Both the position numbers and the translations under genes were made by a program. From Catellatospora sichuanensis (GTDB lineage: Bacteria; Actinomycetota; Actinomycetes; Mycobacteriales; Micromonosporaceae), in assembly GCF_007483665.1 (NCBI RefSeq), contig NZ_VIQO01000012.1, positions 186,001 to 250,000 on the forward strand: DNA of 64,000 nucleotides, in the 5' to 3' direction. Below are positions 8,630 through 17,158 of this stretch, one piece after another. The notes under the pieces were generated by a model. The model had not been told where the DNA came from. It saw only the letters and a list, made by a program, of their open reading frames with translations, and did no database searches. How positions within the stretch are numbered: the stretch's first letter is position 1; the number at the start of each line of letters is the position of its first letter.

Positions 8630-9954
8630 AGCGAACTGTCGCCCTGCTGAGCCTGCTCACCATGCTCACTGCCACCGGAGTCACGGCCGGGTGCGGCGCC
8701 GACACCGACCCGGCGGCCGACACCGTGTCCCTGCTGGTCGCCGGCACTCCCGACGAACTCGCCGCTTATCGGGCGCTCGCCGCCGAGTACGAGAAGGCCT
8801 CCCCGGGCGCCATGGTGACCCTGATCGAGGCGAGCAGCGCCAAGGACCTGATGACCAGGGTCTCCACCTCGATCGCCGGGAACGCCGCACCGGACCTGTT
8901 CCTGATCAACTACCGCAACTTCGGGCAGTTCGCCACCAAGGGCGCCCTCGCGCCGATGACGGCCCGGCTGGCCGCCTCCGGCAGCCTGCACGACAAGGAC
9001 TTCTACCCGCAGGCCATGGGCGCCTTCCGCTGGCGCGGCGAGCAGATGTGCCTGCCGCAGAACATCTCCAGCCTCGCCGTCTACTACAACCGCAGCCTGT
9101 TCACGAAATACCAGGTCCCCGAGCCGGTGGCGGGATGGCACTGGAACGACATGGTCGCCACCGCGCAGGCGCTGACCCGCGACGCCGGCGGCCAGACCGT
9201 GAAGGCCGGGGAGCCGGAGGCCGCCGGAGTGCCGGTGGCCGTGCACGGGCTGGGCGTCACACCCGAGCTGATCCGGCTCGCGCCGCTGATCTGGTCCAAC
9301 GGCGGCGACATCGTCGACGACCCAGCCGCCCCGACCCGGCTGACCCTCGACACTCCCGCGGCGCGGCAGGTGATCCAGGACTTCCTGGAACTGCCGAAGA
9401 TCGGCGTCGTCCCGTCGGACGTCGAGGTCGAGACCCAGGACCACGAGGCCCGGTTCGCCGCCGGCAAGGTCGCGATGTTCGTCTCCTCGCGACGGGTCAC
9501 CACCGCCTTCCGGGCGATCACCGGATTCGAGTGGGACGTCGCCCCGCTGCCGCAGTACCGCTCCCCCGCCAACATCCTGCACAGCGACGCCTACTGCATG
9601 ACCAAGGCGTCGAGCCGCCAGGACGCGGCGTGGCGCTTCCTCGAATACGCCCTGAGCGACCCCGGGGCCGCCCTCATGGCCAAGACCGGGCGCACCGTCC
9701 CGTCGCGGACCTCCGTGGCGACCTCGCCCGCGTTCCTGTCCCCCGGCACGTCACCGGCCCGCTCGCAGATCTTCCTGGACACGATCCCGGCGCTGCGGCC
9801 GGTGCCCACGATCTCGACCTGGCCGGAGATCGAGGACGCGACCGGCAAGATCCTCGAGAACGCCTTCTACCACGGCGACCCGATCGACAAGGTCATCGCC
9901 GACCTCGACGCGGCGACCCGCGCGATCTTCCAGCGCGGCACGGCGGCGCGGTGA
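8626..9954 (+). CDS. Extracellular solute-binding protein (family 1 lipoprotein)
   Basis: A 442-residue protein with an N-terminal hydrophobic signal ending GVTAGCGAD. The cysteine is the expected lipid attachment site, although the residue at -3 is Thr rather than the usual Leu. The mature part has the family 1 sugar-binding features DLFLINYRNFGQFATKGAL, YYNRSLFTKY, WHWNDMVATAQALT and AAGKVAMFVSS. It should be a membrane-anchored sugar receptor outside the cell. The GTG start overlaps the end of the permease gene and the stop overlaps the ATPase start (GTGA). Confidence 0.85.
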   Translation: MKRTVALLSLLTMLTATGVTAGCGADTDPAADTVSLLVAGTPDELAAYRALAAEYEKASPGAMVTLIEASSAKDLMTRVSTSIAGNAAPDLFLINYRNFGQFATKGALAPMTARLAASGSLHDKDFYPQAMGAFRWRGEQMCLPQNISSLAVYYNRSLFTKYQVPEPVAGWHWNDMVATAQALTRDAGGQTVKAGEPEAAGVPVAVHGLGVTPELIRLAPLIWSNGGDIVDDPAAPTRLTLDTPAARQVIQDFLELPKIGVVPSDVEVETQDHEARFAAGKVAMFVSSRRVTTAFRAITGFEWDVAPLPQYRSPANILHSDAYCMTKASSRQDAAWRFLEYALSDPGAALMAKTGRTVPSRTSVATSPAFLSPGTSPARSQIFLDTIPALRPVPTISTWPEIEDATGKILENAFYHGDPIDKVIADLDAATRAIFQRGTAAR

Positions 9955-11000
9955 CAGACGGGCTGAGGCTGCGCGGCGTACACCTGTCGCGCGGGGCGAT
10001 CACCGCCCTGCGCGGCATCGACCTCGTCGTACGCCGAGGCGAGCTGCTGGTCGTCCTGGGCCCGTCCGGCGCGGGCAAATCCTCGCTGCTGCGGGCCATC
10101 GCCGGGCTCGACCCCGTCAGCGGCGGCACCGTCGCCATCGGCGGGCGCGACGTCACCGCGCTGCGGCCCGGACAGCGCAACGTGTCCATGGTGTTCCAGT
10201 CCTACTCGCTGCTGCCGCACCTGACGGTGGCCGACAACATCGCCTTCGGTCACCGGATCCGCGGCGCGGACCGCCGGGTCGCCGCGGCCCGCGCGGCACA
10301 GGCCGCGGCGACGGTGGGCTGCGCGGACCTGCTCGGGCGCCGCCCGCACCAGCTGTCGGGCGGCGAGCGCCAACGGGTGGCGCTGGCCCGGGTGCTGGTA
10401 CGCGAGCCCGACGTGTTCCTGCTCGACGAGCCCCTGGCCAACCTGGACGCCGCCCTGCGGACGCGCATGCGCACGGAGATCAGGGCGGTGCACGACAGGC
10501 TCGGCACGACGACGGTCTACGTGACCCACGACCAGTCGGAGGCGATGGCGCTCGGCGACCGGATCGCCGTGCTCCGCGACGGCCGCATCGAGCAGGTCGA
10601 CACCCCGGACGAGGTGTGGCACCGCCCGCGCACCCGCTACGTCGCCTCCTTCGTCGGCGGCCCCGGCATGAACCTGCTCCCCGGTGTCGGGCCGCTGCGC
10701 CGGCCAGGTGTGGAGGCGACAGCCGTCGAGCTGGGGGTACGCCCGGAGCACGTGACGCTGAGCAGCGGTATCTCGCCGGTCGGCCCGCTCGGCGAGGTCG
10801 AACGTGTCGAGGTGCTCGGTGAGGATGCGCTGGTCCACCTCCTCGTCGGCGGGCACCCCGTGATCGCCCGGGTCCCGGCCCACACCCGGCCCACCCCCGG
10901 TGACCGGGTCTCCGTCAGCGTCGCCGAGGAGCACCTGCACGCCTTCGACACGGTCACCGGCGAACGGATCCCGCTGCCCGCCGAGGCGGCCGTGCGATGA
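9951..11000 (+). CDS. ABC transporter ATP-binding protein (MsmX/UgpC type)
   Basis: The 349-residue protein has Walker A GPSGAGKSS, a Q-loop in MVFQSYSLLPHLTV, the signature LSGGERQRVALARVL, Walker B VFLLDEPLANLD and the switch histidine in VTHDQSEAMALGDR. A C-terminal TOBE-like domain follows (GVRPEHVTL). It powers the importer encoded around it. The GTG at 9951 overlaps the binding-protein stop, and the end overlaps the second permease start as ATGA. The gene sits between binding protein and second permease, so the operon is self-contained. Confidence 0.9.
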   Translation: MTDGLRLRGVHLSRGAITALRGIDLVVRRGELLVVLGPSGAGKSSLLRAIAGLDPVSGGTVAIGGRDVTALRPGQRNVSMVFQSYSLLPHLTVADNIAFGHRIRGADRRVAAARAAQAAATVGCADLLGRRPHQLSGGERQRVALARVLVREPDVFLLDEPLANLDAALRTRMRTEIRAVHDRLGTTTVYVTHDQSEAMALGDRIAVLRDGRIEQVDTPDEVWHRPRTRYVASFVGGPGMNLLPGVGPLRRPGVEATAVELGVRPEHVTLSSGISPVGPLGEVERVEVLGEDALVHLLVGGHPVIARVPAHTRPTPGDRVSVSVAEEHLHAFDTVTGERIPLPAEAAVR

Positions 11001-11923
11001 ATCGGGACCGCCGTCAGCTGGTGCTGATGCTGCTGCCGTATTTGATCGGGCTGGTTGTCCTGGTGCTGCTGCCCGCCGCGGCCACGATGGCGATGGCGTT
11101 CACCGAGACCGATCTGATCGCCACCTCACGTCTCATCGGCGTGGCCAACTTCGTCGAGCTCACCAGAGACCCGGCGGTAGGAGCCGCGGTCGGCAACTCG
11201 CTGTCCTACCTGATGTTCTCAGTGCCGTTGCGCCTGGTCATCGCGGTCGGACTGGCCCTGCTGCTGCATCGGCGCGCCCGCGGCGCCGGCACGGCCCGGG
11301 CTGCGGTGCTGCTGCCGGGCGCCGTCCCGGAACTCGCCTACGGGCTGATGTGGCTGTGGCTGCTCAACCCGATCCAGGGCCCGGTCAACCAGCTCCTCAT
11401 GCTCGGCGGGCAGGGCGGGCGGACCGCCTTCGGCACCCTGCCGCCGCAGTGGCTGACCGACCCCGAGGACGCCCGCGCGGGCATCGTCCTGATGAGCCTG
11501 TTCACCATCGGCGAGACGTTCGTCATCGTGCTCACGGCCCGGCTGGCGCTGCCACCCGAGGCGTACGAACTCGCCGAACTGGAAGGAGCCCGCGCCGGGC
11601 AGGTGCTGCGCCGGGTGACGCTGCCGCTGCTCGCGCCGGTGCTCGCCGTCCTGGTCCTGCGTGACACGCTGATGAGCCTGCAGGCGTCGTTCGTGCCGAC
11701 GCTGGTCGTGACGAACGGCGGCCCTCCGCCGTACGCGACGACCTACCTGTCCCTGGTGCTCTATCAGGACGCGTTCGAGTATCTGCGGTACGGCTACGCC
11801 GCCGCGGTCGCGGCGCTGATGCTGGGTTTGACGGCGGTGGCGGTGCTGATCCAATGGCGCCTGCTGCGCCGCTGGGCGTCGCACGGCGTCGTCGGCGTGG
11901 GAGCGCAACGGCCCGGGAACTGA
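10997..11923 (+). CDS. Carbohydrate ABC transporter permease (MalF type)
   Basis: A 308-residue membrane protein with about six spans. The coupling loop is at AYELAELEGARAGQVLRRVTLPLLAP, the EAA motif of MalF/UgpA-like permeases. It pairs with the first permease of this operon. The ATG at 10997 overlaps the ATPase stop. Downstream, 11924-11992 separates it from a convergent SDR gene and contains GC-rich dyads but no clear terminator with a T tract. Confidence 0.85.
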   Translation: MNRDRRQLVLMLLPYLIGLVVLVLLPAAATMAMAFTETDLIATSRLIGVANFVELTRDPAVGAAVGNSLSYLMFSVPLRLVIAVGLALLLHRRARGAGTARAAVLLPGAVPELAYGLMWLWLLNPIQGPVNQLLMLGGQGGRTAFGTLPPQWLTDPEDARAGIVLMSLFTIGETFVIVLTARLALPPEAYELAELEGARAGQVLRRVTLPLLAPVLAVLVLRDTLMSLQASFVPTLVVTNGGPPPYATTYLSLVLYQDAFEYLRYGYAAAVAALMLGLTAVAVLIQWRLLRRWASHGVVGVGAQRPGN

Positions 11924-11992
11924 CGCCGCGGGCACCGGGGTCGCCCGAGGACCCGCCCGCCGGCCGCGGAGGCCAAAGCGGGTGGCTCGTCG

Positions 11993-12874
11993 TCAGGTGC
12001 CCAGCTCGGGTCCCGGTGCCTGCTCCGCTGACCGGGCGCGGCGGGCGGCGATGTCGCCCAGCACGGTGAACAGCGCCACCACGAGCCGGTCGAAGACCCG
12101 GTCCGGCAGCAGCCAGCGCGCGAACACCGCGGCTCGCGCGCCTCGGCCGACCGCGTAGCGGGTACGCGGCCTGCGTGCCGTCGCGGCGCGGGCGATCGCG
12201 TCGGCGACGACCGACGGCGGCGAGATGTGCTCCGGCTCCGACATCAGCGCCGCGGCATACCGGCGGGCGTGTTCGTCGTATGCTCCGCCGCCGGACGTGG
12301 CGATCAGCTGCTCACCCGCCACCCGCGGGAACTCGGTCGCTATGCCGCCGGGCTGGATCACGACCACGTGGATACCCAGCGGTTTCAGTTCCACCCGGAG
12401 GCAGTCGCTCAGCCCCTCCAGCGCGTACTTGGTCGAGTGGTACCAGCTGCCCAGTGGCTGGTACAGCCTCGCCCCCACGGAGGAGACGTTGATGATGCGA
12501 CCCGCTCCCTGCGCCCGCAACTGGGGCAGGACGAGCTGGCAGAGCCGGGCCGCGCCGAATACGTTGACCTCGAACTGCCGCCGTGCCTCATCCATCGGCA
12601 CATCCTCGAGCGCCCCGAACGATCCGTATCCGGCGTTGTTGACCAGCACGTCGATGCGGCCCGACTCGGTGACGACGCGGTCGACCAGTGCCACCAGAGC
12701 GGCGTCATCGGTGACGTCGACCGAAGCGGTGTGGATGCCCACCGCCGCCAGCGACGCCATCCGGTCCAGTCGGCGGGCCACCGCATACACGGTGAAGCCG
12801 AGCTCGTGCAGCCGGAATGCGGTGGCCGCGCCGATCCCCGCGGACGCTCCGGTCACGACGGCGACCGTGCTCAT
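11993..12874 (-). CDS. Short-chain dehydrogenase/reductase
   Basis: A 293-residue classical SDR with AVVTGASAGIGAATA for cofactor binding, LVNNAGYGSFG, INVSSVGA and the YHSTKYALEGL active site (YxxxK). The C-terminal extension is longer than in FabG-like enzymes, as in the dehydrogenases often annotated as oxidoreductases of the DltE/retinol type. The ATG at 12874 follows AAGGTGGA; the frame is open upstream but lacks homology there. It is a single gene transcribed toward the ABC operon, and its substrate is unknown. Confidence 0.8.
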   Translation of the reverse strand: MSTVAVVTGASAGIGAATAFRLHELGFTVYAVARRLDRMASLAAVGIHTASVDVTDDAALVALVDRVVTESGRIDVLVNNAGYGSFGALEDVPMDEARRQFEVNVFGAARLCQLVLPQLRAQGAGRIINVSSVGARLYQPLGSWYHSTKYALEGLSDCLRVELKPLGIHVVVIQPGGIATEFPRVAGEQLIATSGGGAYDEHARRYAAALMSEPEHISPPSVVADAIARAATARRPRTRYAVGRGARAAVFARWLLPDRVFDRLVVALFTVLGDIAARRARSAEQAPGPELGT

Positions 12875-12960
12875 GTGCTCCACCTTCTCGGTGTACGAAC
12901 TGGCAGCGGCGCTCACGGTACAGCACGGCAGTGGTGACCCGCTCCTATGCAGACACATGC

Positions 12961-13629
12961 TTATCCGGGAAGTTGCAGACGGGTCCAGGTCAGTCCATCA
13001 GTGGTGGTCTGTACGAGGTCGGTTCCGATGGGCGACCGCTCGTCGTAGAGCCATGCGCGACCCGGGCAAGCACCGAATCCACCGTTGCCGGTGTGCTGCC
13101 GCTGGGTGGCGAAATGCAGCCCTCCGTCCCGGCTGATGAGCAGATCCGAGGCGCCGTCCCGCTCGTCGACGACCATCAGAGATCCATCCGAGCCGACGGC
13201 GAACGACCGGACTTCGCTGCTGGTGGGCAGATCGGTGGCGACGTCCTGCCATGACTGTCCGCCGTTGGCCGTGTGCAGCAGCCGGGACGGGCGCGTGGGA
13301 GGCGGTTCGTTGCGGTCCACCGGCAGGGGTTCGGTCAGCAGGTAAGCCTCCTGGCCGTTGACCGCCGCCACGCCGCTCGAGGTCGTTCCCTCCGGCGCCT
13401 GCGACGTCCGCCACGTCGCGCCCCGGTCGATGCTGCGAGCCACCATGGCAGGCCGGGGGTGGTCACCCGGCCAGTACGTGATCCACAGAGCACCGTCCGG
13501 GCTGGCGTAGACGTTGAAGGGCGGATAGGGCGACGGCGGTTGTCCGCTGAGCCGGAACACCTGACCGGAGGCGGGATCGACGGCCAATGGGCCCGTGATC
13601 GCGCCGCAGCCCTTCTGGCAGGAGACCAC
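12961..13629 (-). pseudogene. 3' remnant of a BNR/exo-alpha-sialidase-like protein
   Basis: This frame encodes an Asp-box protein segment (SIDRGATW, TANGGQSW, SRDGGLHF, TTDGLTW) of up to 222 residues from a GTG at 13629. It lacks any signal peptide or N-terminal domain. Its 5' end runs into the truncated sigma-factor gene in another frame with no space for its own start region. I read it as the surviving 3' part of a larger gene whose 5' part was lost in the same deletion that cut the sigma factor. It could still be translated from the GTG. Confidence 0.5.
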
Positions 13630-14003
13630 CCGGGCACGTGTGGGAGGGCAAGGGCGTACCGCTGCCCCTCGGGCAGCTGCCGCAGCGCGGCCAGCAGCGC
13701 CAGGTGTTCCGGCGCATGGTCGGCGACATCCGGCGGCGGCCCGACCCGGCGCAGCAGCCCATCGAGCATGCGTCGGCGTCGATGTCGGGTGCGGGCGATG
13801 TTGACCGCCACCCGCCGCAGCCAGGACTCCGGGTTGTCGAGGCCCGCGAACCGGCGGGGAGCGGCAAGCGCCCTGGTGAATGCCTCCTGGACCACTTCCT
13901 GCGCCTCGCCCAGGTCCCCGGTCACCGCGTAGAGCGGGACGACCAACCGCCGGAAGGATCCGGCATAGACATCACTGATCAGATCACCGTTGGACACCGT
14001 CAC
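13335..14003 (-). pseudogene. Truncated ECF sigma factor (region 4 missing)
   Basis: From the GTG at 14003 (or 13997), after a GGAGGAGAAG site, the protein has sigma-70 region 2: YAGSFRRLVVPLYAVTGDL, AQEVVQEAFTRALA and NPESWLRRVAVNIARTR. It then reaches LRQLPEGQRYALAL, the start of region 4. There the homology stops, and the frame continues as Arg/Pro-rich sequence overlapping the BNR remnant in another phase. The helix-turn-helix that recognises the -35 element is absent, so the product should not work as a sigma factor. A deletion fusing this gene to the downstream BNR gene is the simplest explanation. Confidence 0.6.
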
Positions 14004-14203
14004 CTCTTCTCCTCCCTCTGCCACTCGCGGGAGAGCGAGAAGGTTCCGCCGTCGGCCGACTACGGCGGCAGGAGGTGGCCGAGACGGCAGTGGCCGAGGT
14101 CGAACCACCGGCCCGAGCCGTTACCCCCAGTAGGGTGACTGTCGCTGTCGGGCATCTGTCGCTCCGCTACCCGCCCGCCGCAGACAGCGGCTGTAATCGA
14201 TGT

Positions 14204-15379
14204 ATGATCCCGGCCGCTGAAAGTGCTTTCGTGCAACGGTCCAGCTCACCCGCTGCGCTGGGGAGCACACTCGCGGCTCTCGGGCAGCACGAGCCGATCG
14301 TCTTCGACGAGTTCATGAACGCGCCGCTGGTGCTGCGGCACCGGGACGTGAGCGCCGCGCTGCGCGACACCGCCACCTTCAGCACCCGGTTCTACGGCCT
14401 GGGTCCGATGAGCGCTGCCATGATCGCGCTCGACGGGACGCCGCACCACCGGCTCAGGCGCGTACACAACCGCTTCTTCAGCGCCGGCGCGAGCGCGAAG
14501 TATGCCCAGGCCGTGGTGCCGATCGCGAAGCGCACCTTCGGCGCGGTGGCCGCGAAGGCCGAGGTGGAACTCGTCGGTGACGGCATCGCCCGATACCCGA
14601 TGGAGGTCTTCCTCACCCTGCTCGGCGTCCCAGACGAGCTGGGCGATCAGGGCCTGGAATGGGTACGCGCGATCATCACATGGCTCGGCTCGCCGATGGA
14701 CGAGTCGGTGGCCGCCGCCGGCCAGCAGGCGTACGCGCGGCTGAGCGACTACACGTCCACGCTCGTACAGCAGGAGCGGCGCGACCGCGGCGACAACATG
14801 CTCGGCGAGATCATCCGGGCGTTCGAGGCGGAGGACGCCTACTCCCTCGAAGACGTGACGACCGCGGTCGTCAGCCTGCTGCTGGGCGGTTTCGAGACCA
14901 CGATCCAGATGATGTCGGCCACGGTCTCCGCCCTGCTGCTCAACCCGGACGCGCTCGCGCAGGTGCGGGCAGAAGCCGGCCTCGCCGAGGCCGCGATCGA
15001 GGAAGCCTTCCGGTGGGCCAACCCGACCGCGGGGCTCTACCGCTTGGTGACCCGCGACGTCGAACTCGCCGGGACCGCCCTCGCCGCCGGCAGCATGGTG
15101 TACCTCTGCATCGCCGGCGCGCACTTCGACCCGCAGGTCTATCCCGACCCCGAAACCTTCCGCCTGGACCGCCGTGGCGGCGCCCACCTGGGCTTCGGAC
15201 TCGGCCCGCACTACTGCGTCGGCGCACCGCTGGCCCGCATCGAAGTCGCCGCGGCCCTCACCGCGCTGCTCGACGCCTGCCCCGGCCTGCGCCTGGACCC
15301 CGACACGCAACCCAGCTTCCACTACGGCGCGCGAGGCTTCGTCCAGCACGGCACCGAGGCCCTCCCGGTCTTGACGTGA
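14204..15379 (+). CDS. Cytochrome P450
   Basis: The 391-residue protein has the bacterial P450 landmarks in order: HHRLRRVHNRFFS (C-helix), LLLGGFETT (I-helix oxygen-binding groove), EEAFRW (ExxR of the K-helix) and FGLGPHYCVGAPLARIE, with the heme-ligating cysteine. It would monooxygenate a small molecule using electrons from a ferredoxin; no ferredoxin gene is adjacent. ATG 14204 gives the family length, although no clear ribosome binding site precedes it. An upstream in-frame start at 14075 would add an unrelated leader. The 200 bases between 14004 and 14203 separate it from the divergent sigma remnant. Confidence 0.85.
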   Translation: MIPAAESAFVQRSSSPAALGSTLAALGQHEPIVFDEFMNAPLVLRHRDVSAALRDTATFSTRFYGLGPMSAAMIALDGTPHHRLRRVHNRFFSAGASAKYAQAVVPIAKRTFGAVAAKAEVELVGDGIARYPMEVFLTLLGVPDELGDQGLEWVRAIITWLGSPMDESVAAAGQQAYARLSDYTSTLVQQERRDRGDNMLGEIIRAFEAEDAYSLEDVTTAVVSLLLGGFETTIQMMSATVSALLLNPDALAQVRAEAGLAEAAIEEAFRWANPTAGLYRLVTRDVELAGTALAAGSMVYLCIAGAHFDPQVYPDPETFRLDRRGGAHLGFGLGPHYCVGAPLARIEVAAALTALLDACPGLRLDPDTQPSFHYGARGFVQHGTEALPVLT

Positions 15380-15459
15380 CCGCGGACGTCCTCGACGAGA
15401 TCCCCGCCCGCGACATTCCCGCAGCGGCAGGCCCGCGACACGTGCCCCCGCTTTCGTGC

Positions 15460-16083
15460 TCAGCGCTCGTCGGTCCGGCGGATCGTGGCGAGCCAGCCCT
15501 GCGCGATGTCCTGGATGGAGCTCATCTCGATCACCGCGGGTTCGATGCGTTCCACCGTCCAACCCTCGTCGAACGCGGCCCGGATCTCGTCCTGGGTGAC
15601 GCGGCGAGGACCCCAGTCACCGGGCTCCCGTTCGCTGAAGCAGAGCAGGTAGTAGGTGCCGCCGGGAGCGACCGCGGCCCGGGCGGCCTGCCCGTAGACG
15701 ACGCGGTCCGCGTCGGACAGCGTGTGGAACAGCGCCGAGTCCAGCACGGTGTCCCAGCGCCCATGTTCCGGCAGGTGCAGGACGTCGTCCACGACGAAGG
15801 CCGCCGCCAGGCCCCGCGCGGCGGCCTTTGCCCTGGCCAGGCCGATCGCCGTCGGTGACTGGTCGATCCCGGTCGCGGTGAGCCCGGCCGCCGCCGCCAT
15901 CAGGGCGTGCTCGCCGGTTCCGCAGCCGACGTCGAGCACCCGGCCGTGCAGGCCGCCCGCGGCGGCCACGGCGGCGAGCGCCGGCTGCGGCCTGCCGATC
16001 TCCCAGGGAGGCGTGCCGGTGTAACTGGTGTCGAAGTTCCGGCGGCGCTCGTCGTCCGGCCCTGTGGCGCTGTGCTGAGTCAC
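15460..16083 (-). CDS. Class I SAM-dependent methyltransferase
   Basis: A 207-residue protein with motif I VLDVGCGTGEHALMAA, the acidic motif II ATGIDQSP, DTVLDSALFHTL for motif IV and a PGGTYYLLCF post-motif. The N-terminal FDTSYTGTPPWEIGRPQPAL resembles thiopurine/tellurite-type small methyltransferases. The substrate cannot be read from the sequence. It is convergent with the P450 gene and close to a lactonase-like gene in the same direction. It starts at GTG 16083. Confidence 0.8.
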   Translation of the reverse strand: MTQHSATGPDDERRRNFDTSYTGTPPWEIGRPQPALAAVAAAGGLHGRVLDVGCGTGEHALMAAAAGLTATGIDQSPTAIGLARAKAAARGLAAAFVVDDVLHLPEHGRWDTVLDSALFHTLSDADRVVYGQAARAAVAPGGTYYLLCFSEREPGDWGPRRVTQDEIRAAFDEGWTVERIEPAVIEMSSIQDIAQGWLATIRRTDER

Positions 16084-16144
16084 CAGACGATGATTCCACC
16101 ATCGCCGGGCGATGTCGTCGCCGAACGGCCGTCGGCCCGATGAC

Positions 16145-17146
16145 TCACGGCAGGGTGAAATGCGCGATCGCCGCCGAGTGCAGACTGCCCAGCCACACCG
16201 TGCCGGATTCCTCCCGCACTCCGGTGACCATGGAGAACCCCGGCGTGGCGGTCTGCAGGTCGTGGACCGTACGCCCGGCAGTGTCGACGGCCTGGACCCA
16301 GACGGTGTCGGCGGGTTGCGGCAGCAGCGCTTCGGGCAACGCCCACAGCATCCGCCGCAGGACCGGCGGCCGCGGCGCGAGCAGATCGAGCGCTCGGTTG
16401 CGCGGCGAACCCATCGCGATCCAGATCAGACCATCGCTGCCGCGCGCGATGTTGTCCGGAAAGCCGGGCAGGTTGTCCACGAGGACGTCGCTGCGGCCGG
16501 TCTGCGGGCCGGTCAGCCACCAGCGGGTCAACCGGTACGCACCGGTCTCCGCGACGGCGACGAACGACTCGTCGGCCGCGAGGGCGACACCGTTGGCGAA
16601 GTGCAGGCCGGTGAGGACGGTGGTGACCGTGCCGTCCGGATCGCGGCGCAGCAGGCGACCGCTTCCGGAATGCTCGATGAGGTCGGCTTTCCAGTGCGCG
16701 AGGTCGAACCGGGCCGACGAGTCGCTGAACCAGATCGCACCGTCGGCGGCGATCGCCGCGTTGTTGCAGACCCGCAGCGGCACGCCGTCGATCGGCGTAC
16801 CGGCGGGAACGAGGTCTTCGATCGCCCCGTCGGTGGGCCGCACACTGAGCAGGCCGCGAACGGCGTCGCAGACCACCAGGGCACCCTCGGCGCCGACCTC
16901 GATGCCGAGCGGCCGACCGCCGGTATCGGCGACGACCTCCACGATGTCGTCGCGGACCCGGAGGATCCGGCCGTCGGCGAGGCCGGTGTAGATCGCGCCA
17001 TCGGGGGCCGCCGCGACGTCCTCCGGTCCGATGCCGGGCAGTGGGTGGAGGACAGGCTGGGGCATCGGGACCGCGCCGTGCGGCTGGCGCGCCCGGGCCG
17101 GGGTGGCCGGCGGCTGCCATACGATCGGCCTGATACGAGGCTTCAT
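16145..17146 (-). CDS. SMP-30/strictosidine synthase-like beta-propeller protein
   Basis: The 333-residue protein has LPGIGPEDVAAAPDGAIYTG, RPLGIEV, NNAAIAADGAIWFSDSS, LHFANGVALAADESFVAVAET, LPGFPDNIARGSDGLIWIA and PGFSMVTGVREESGTVWLGSL. This series is typical of the strictosidine synthase-like/gluconolactonase group. Members in bacteria are mostly lactonases or esterases of unknown substrate. There is no signal peptide. It lies just downstream of the large HEAT-repeat gene and upstream of the methyltransferase, all on the minus strand. Confidence 0.75.
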   Translation of the reverse strand: MKPRIRPIVWQPPATPARARQPHGAVPMPQPVLHPLPGIGPEDVAAAPDGAIYTGLADGRILRVRDDIVEVVADTGGRPLGIEVGAEGALVVCDAVRGLLSVRPTDGAIEDLVPAGTPIDGVPLRVCNNAAIAADGAIWFSDSSARFDLAHWKADLIEHSGSGRLLRRDPDGTVTTVLTGLHFANGVALAADESFVAVAETGAYRLTRWWLTGPQTGRSDVLVDNLPGFPDNIARGSDGLIWIAMGSPRNRALDLLAPRPPVLRRMLWALPEALLPQPADTVWVQAVDTAGRTVHDLQTATPGFSMVTGVREESGTVWLGSLHSAAIAHFTLP

Positions 17147-17158
17147 GGGATGCTCAGA

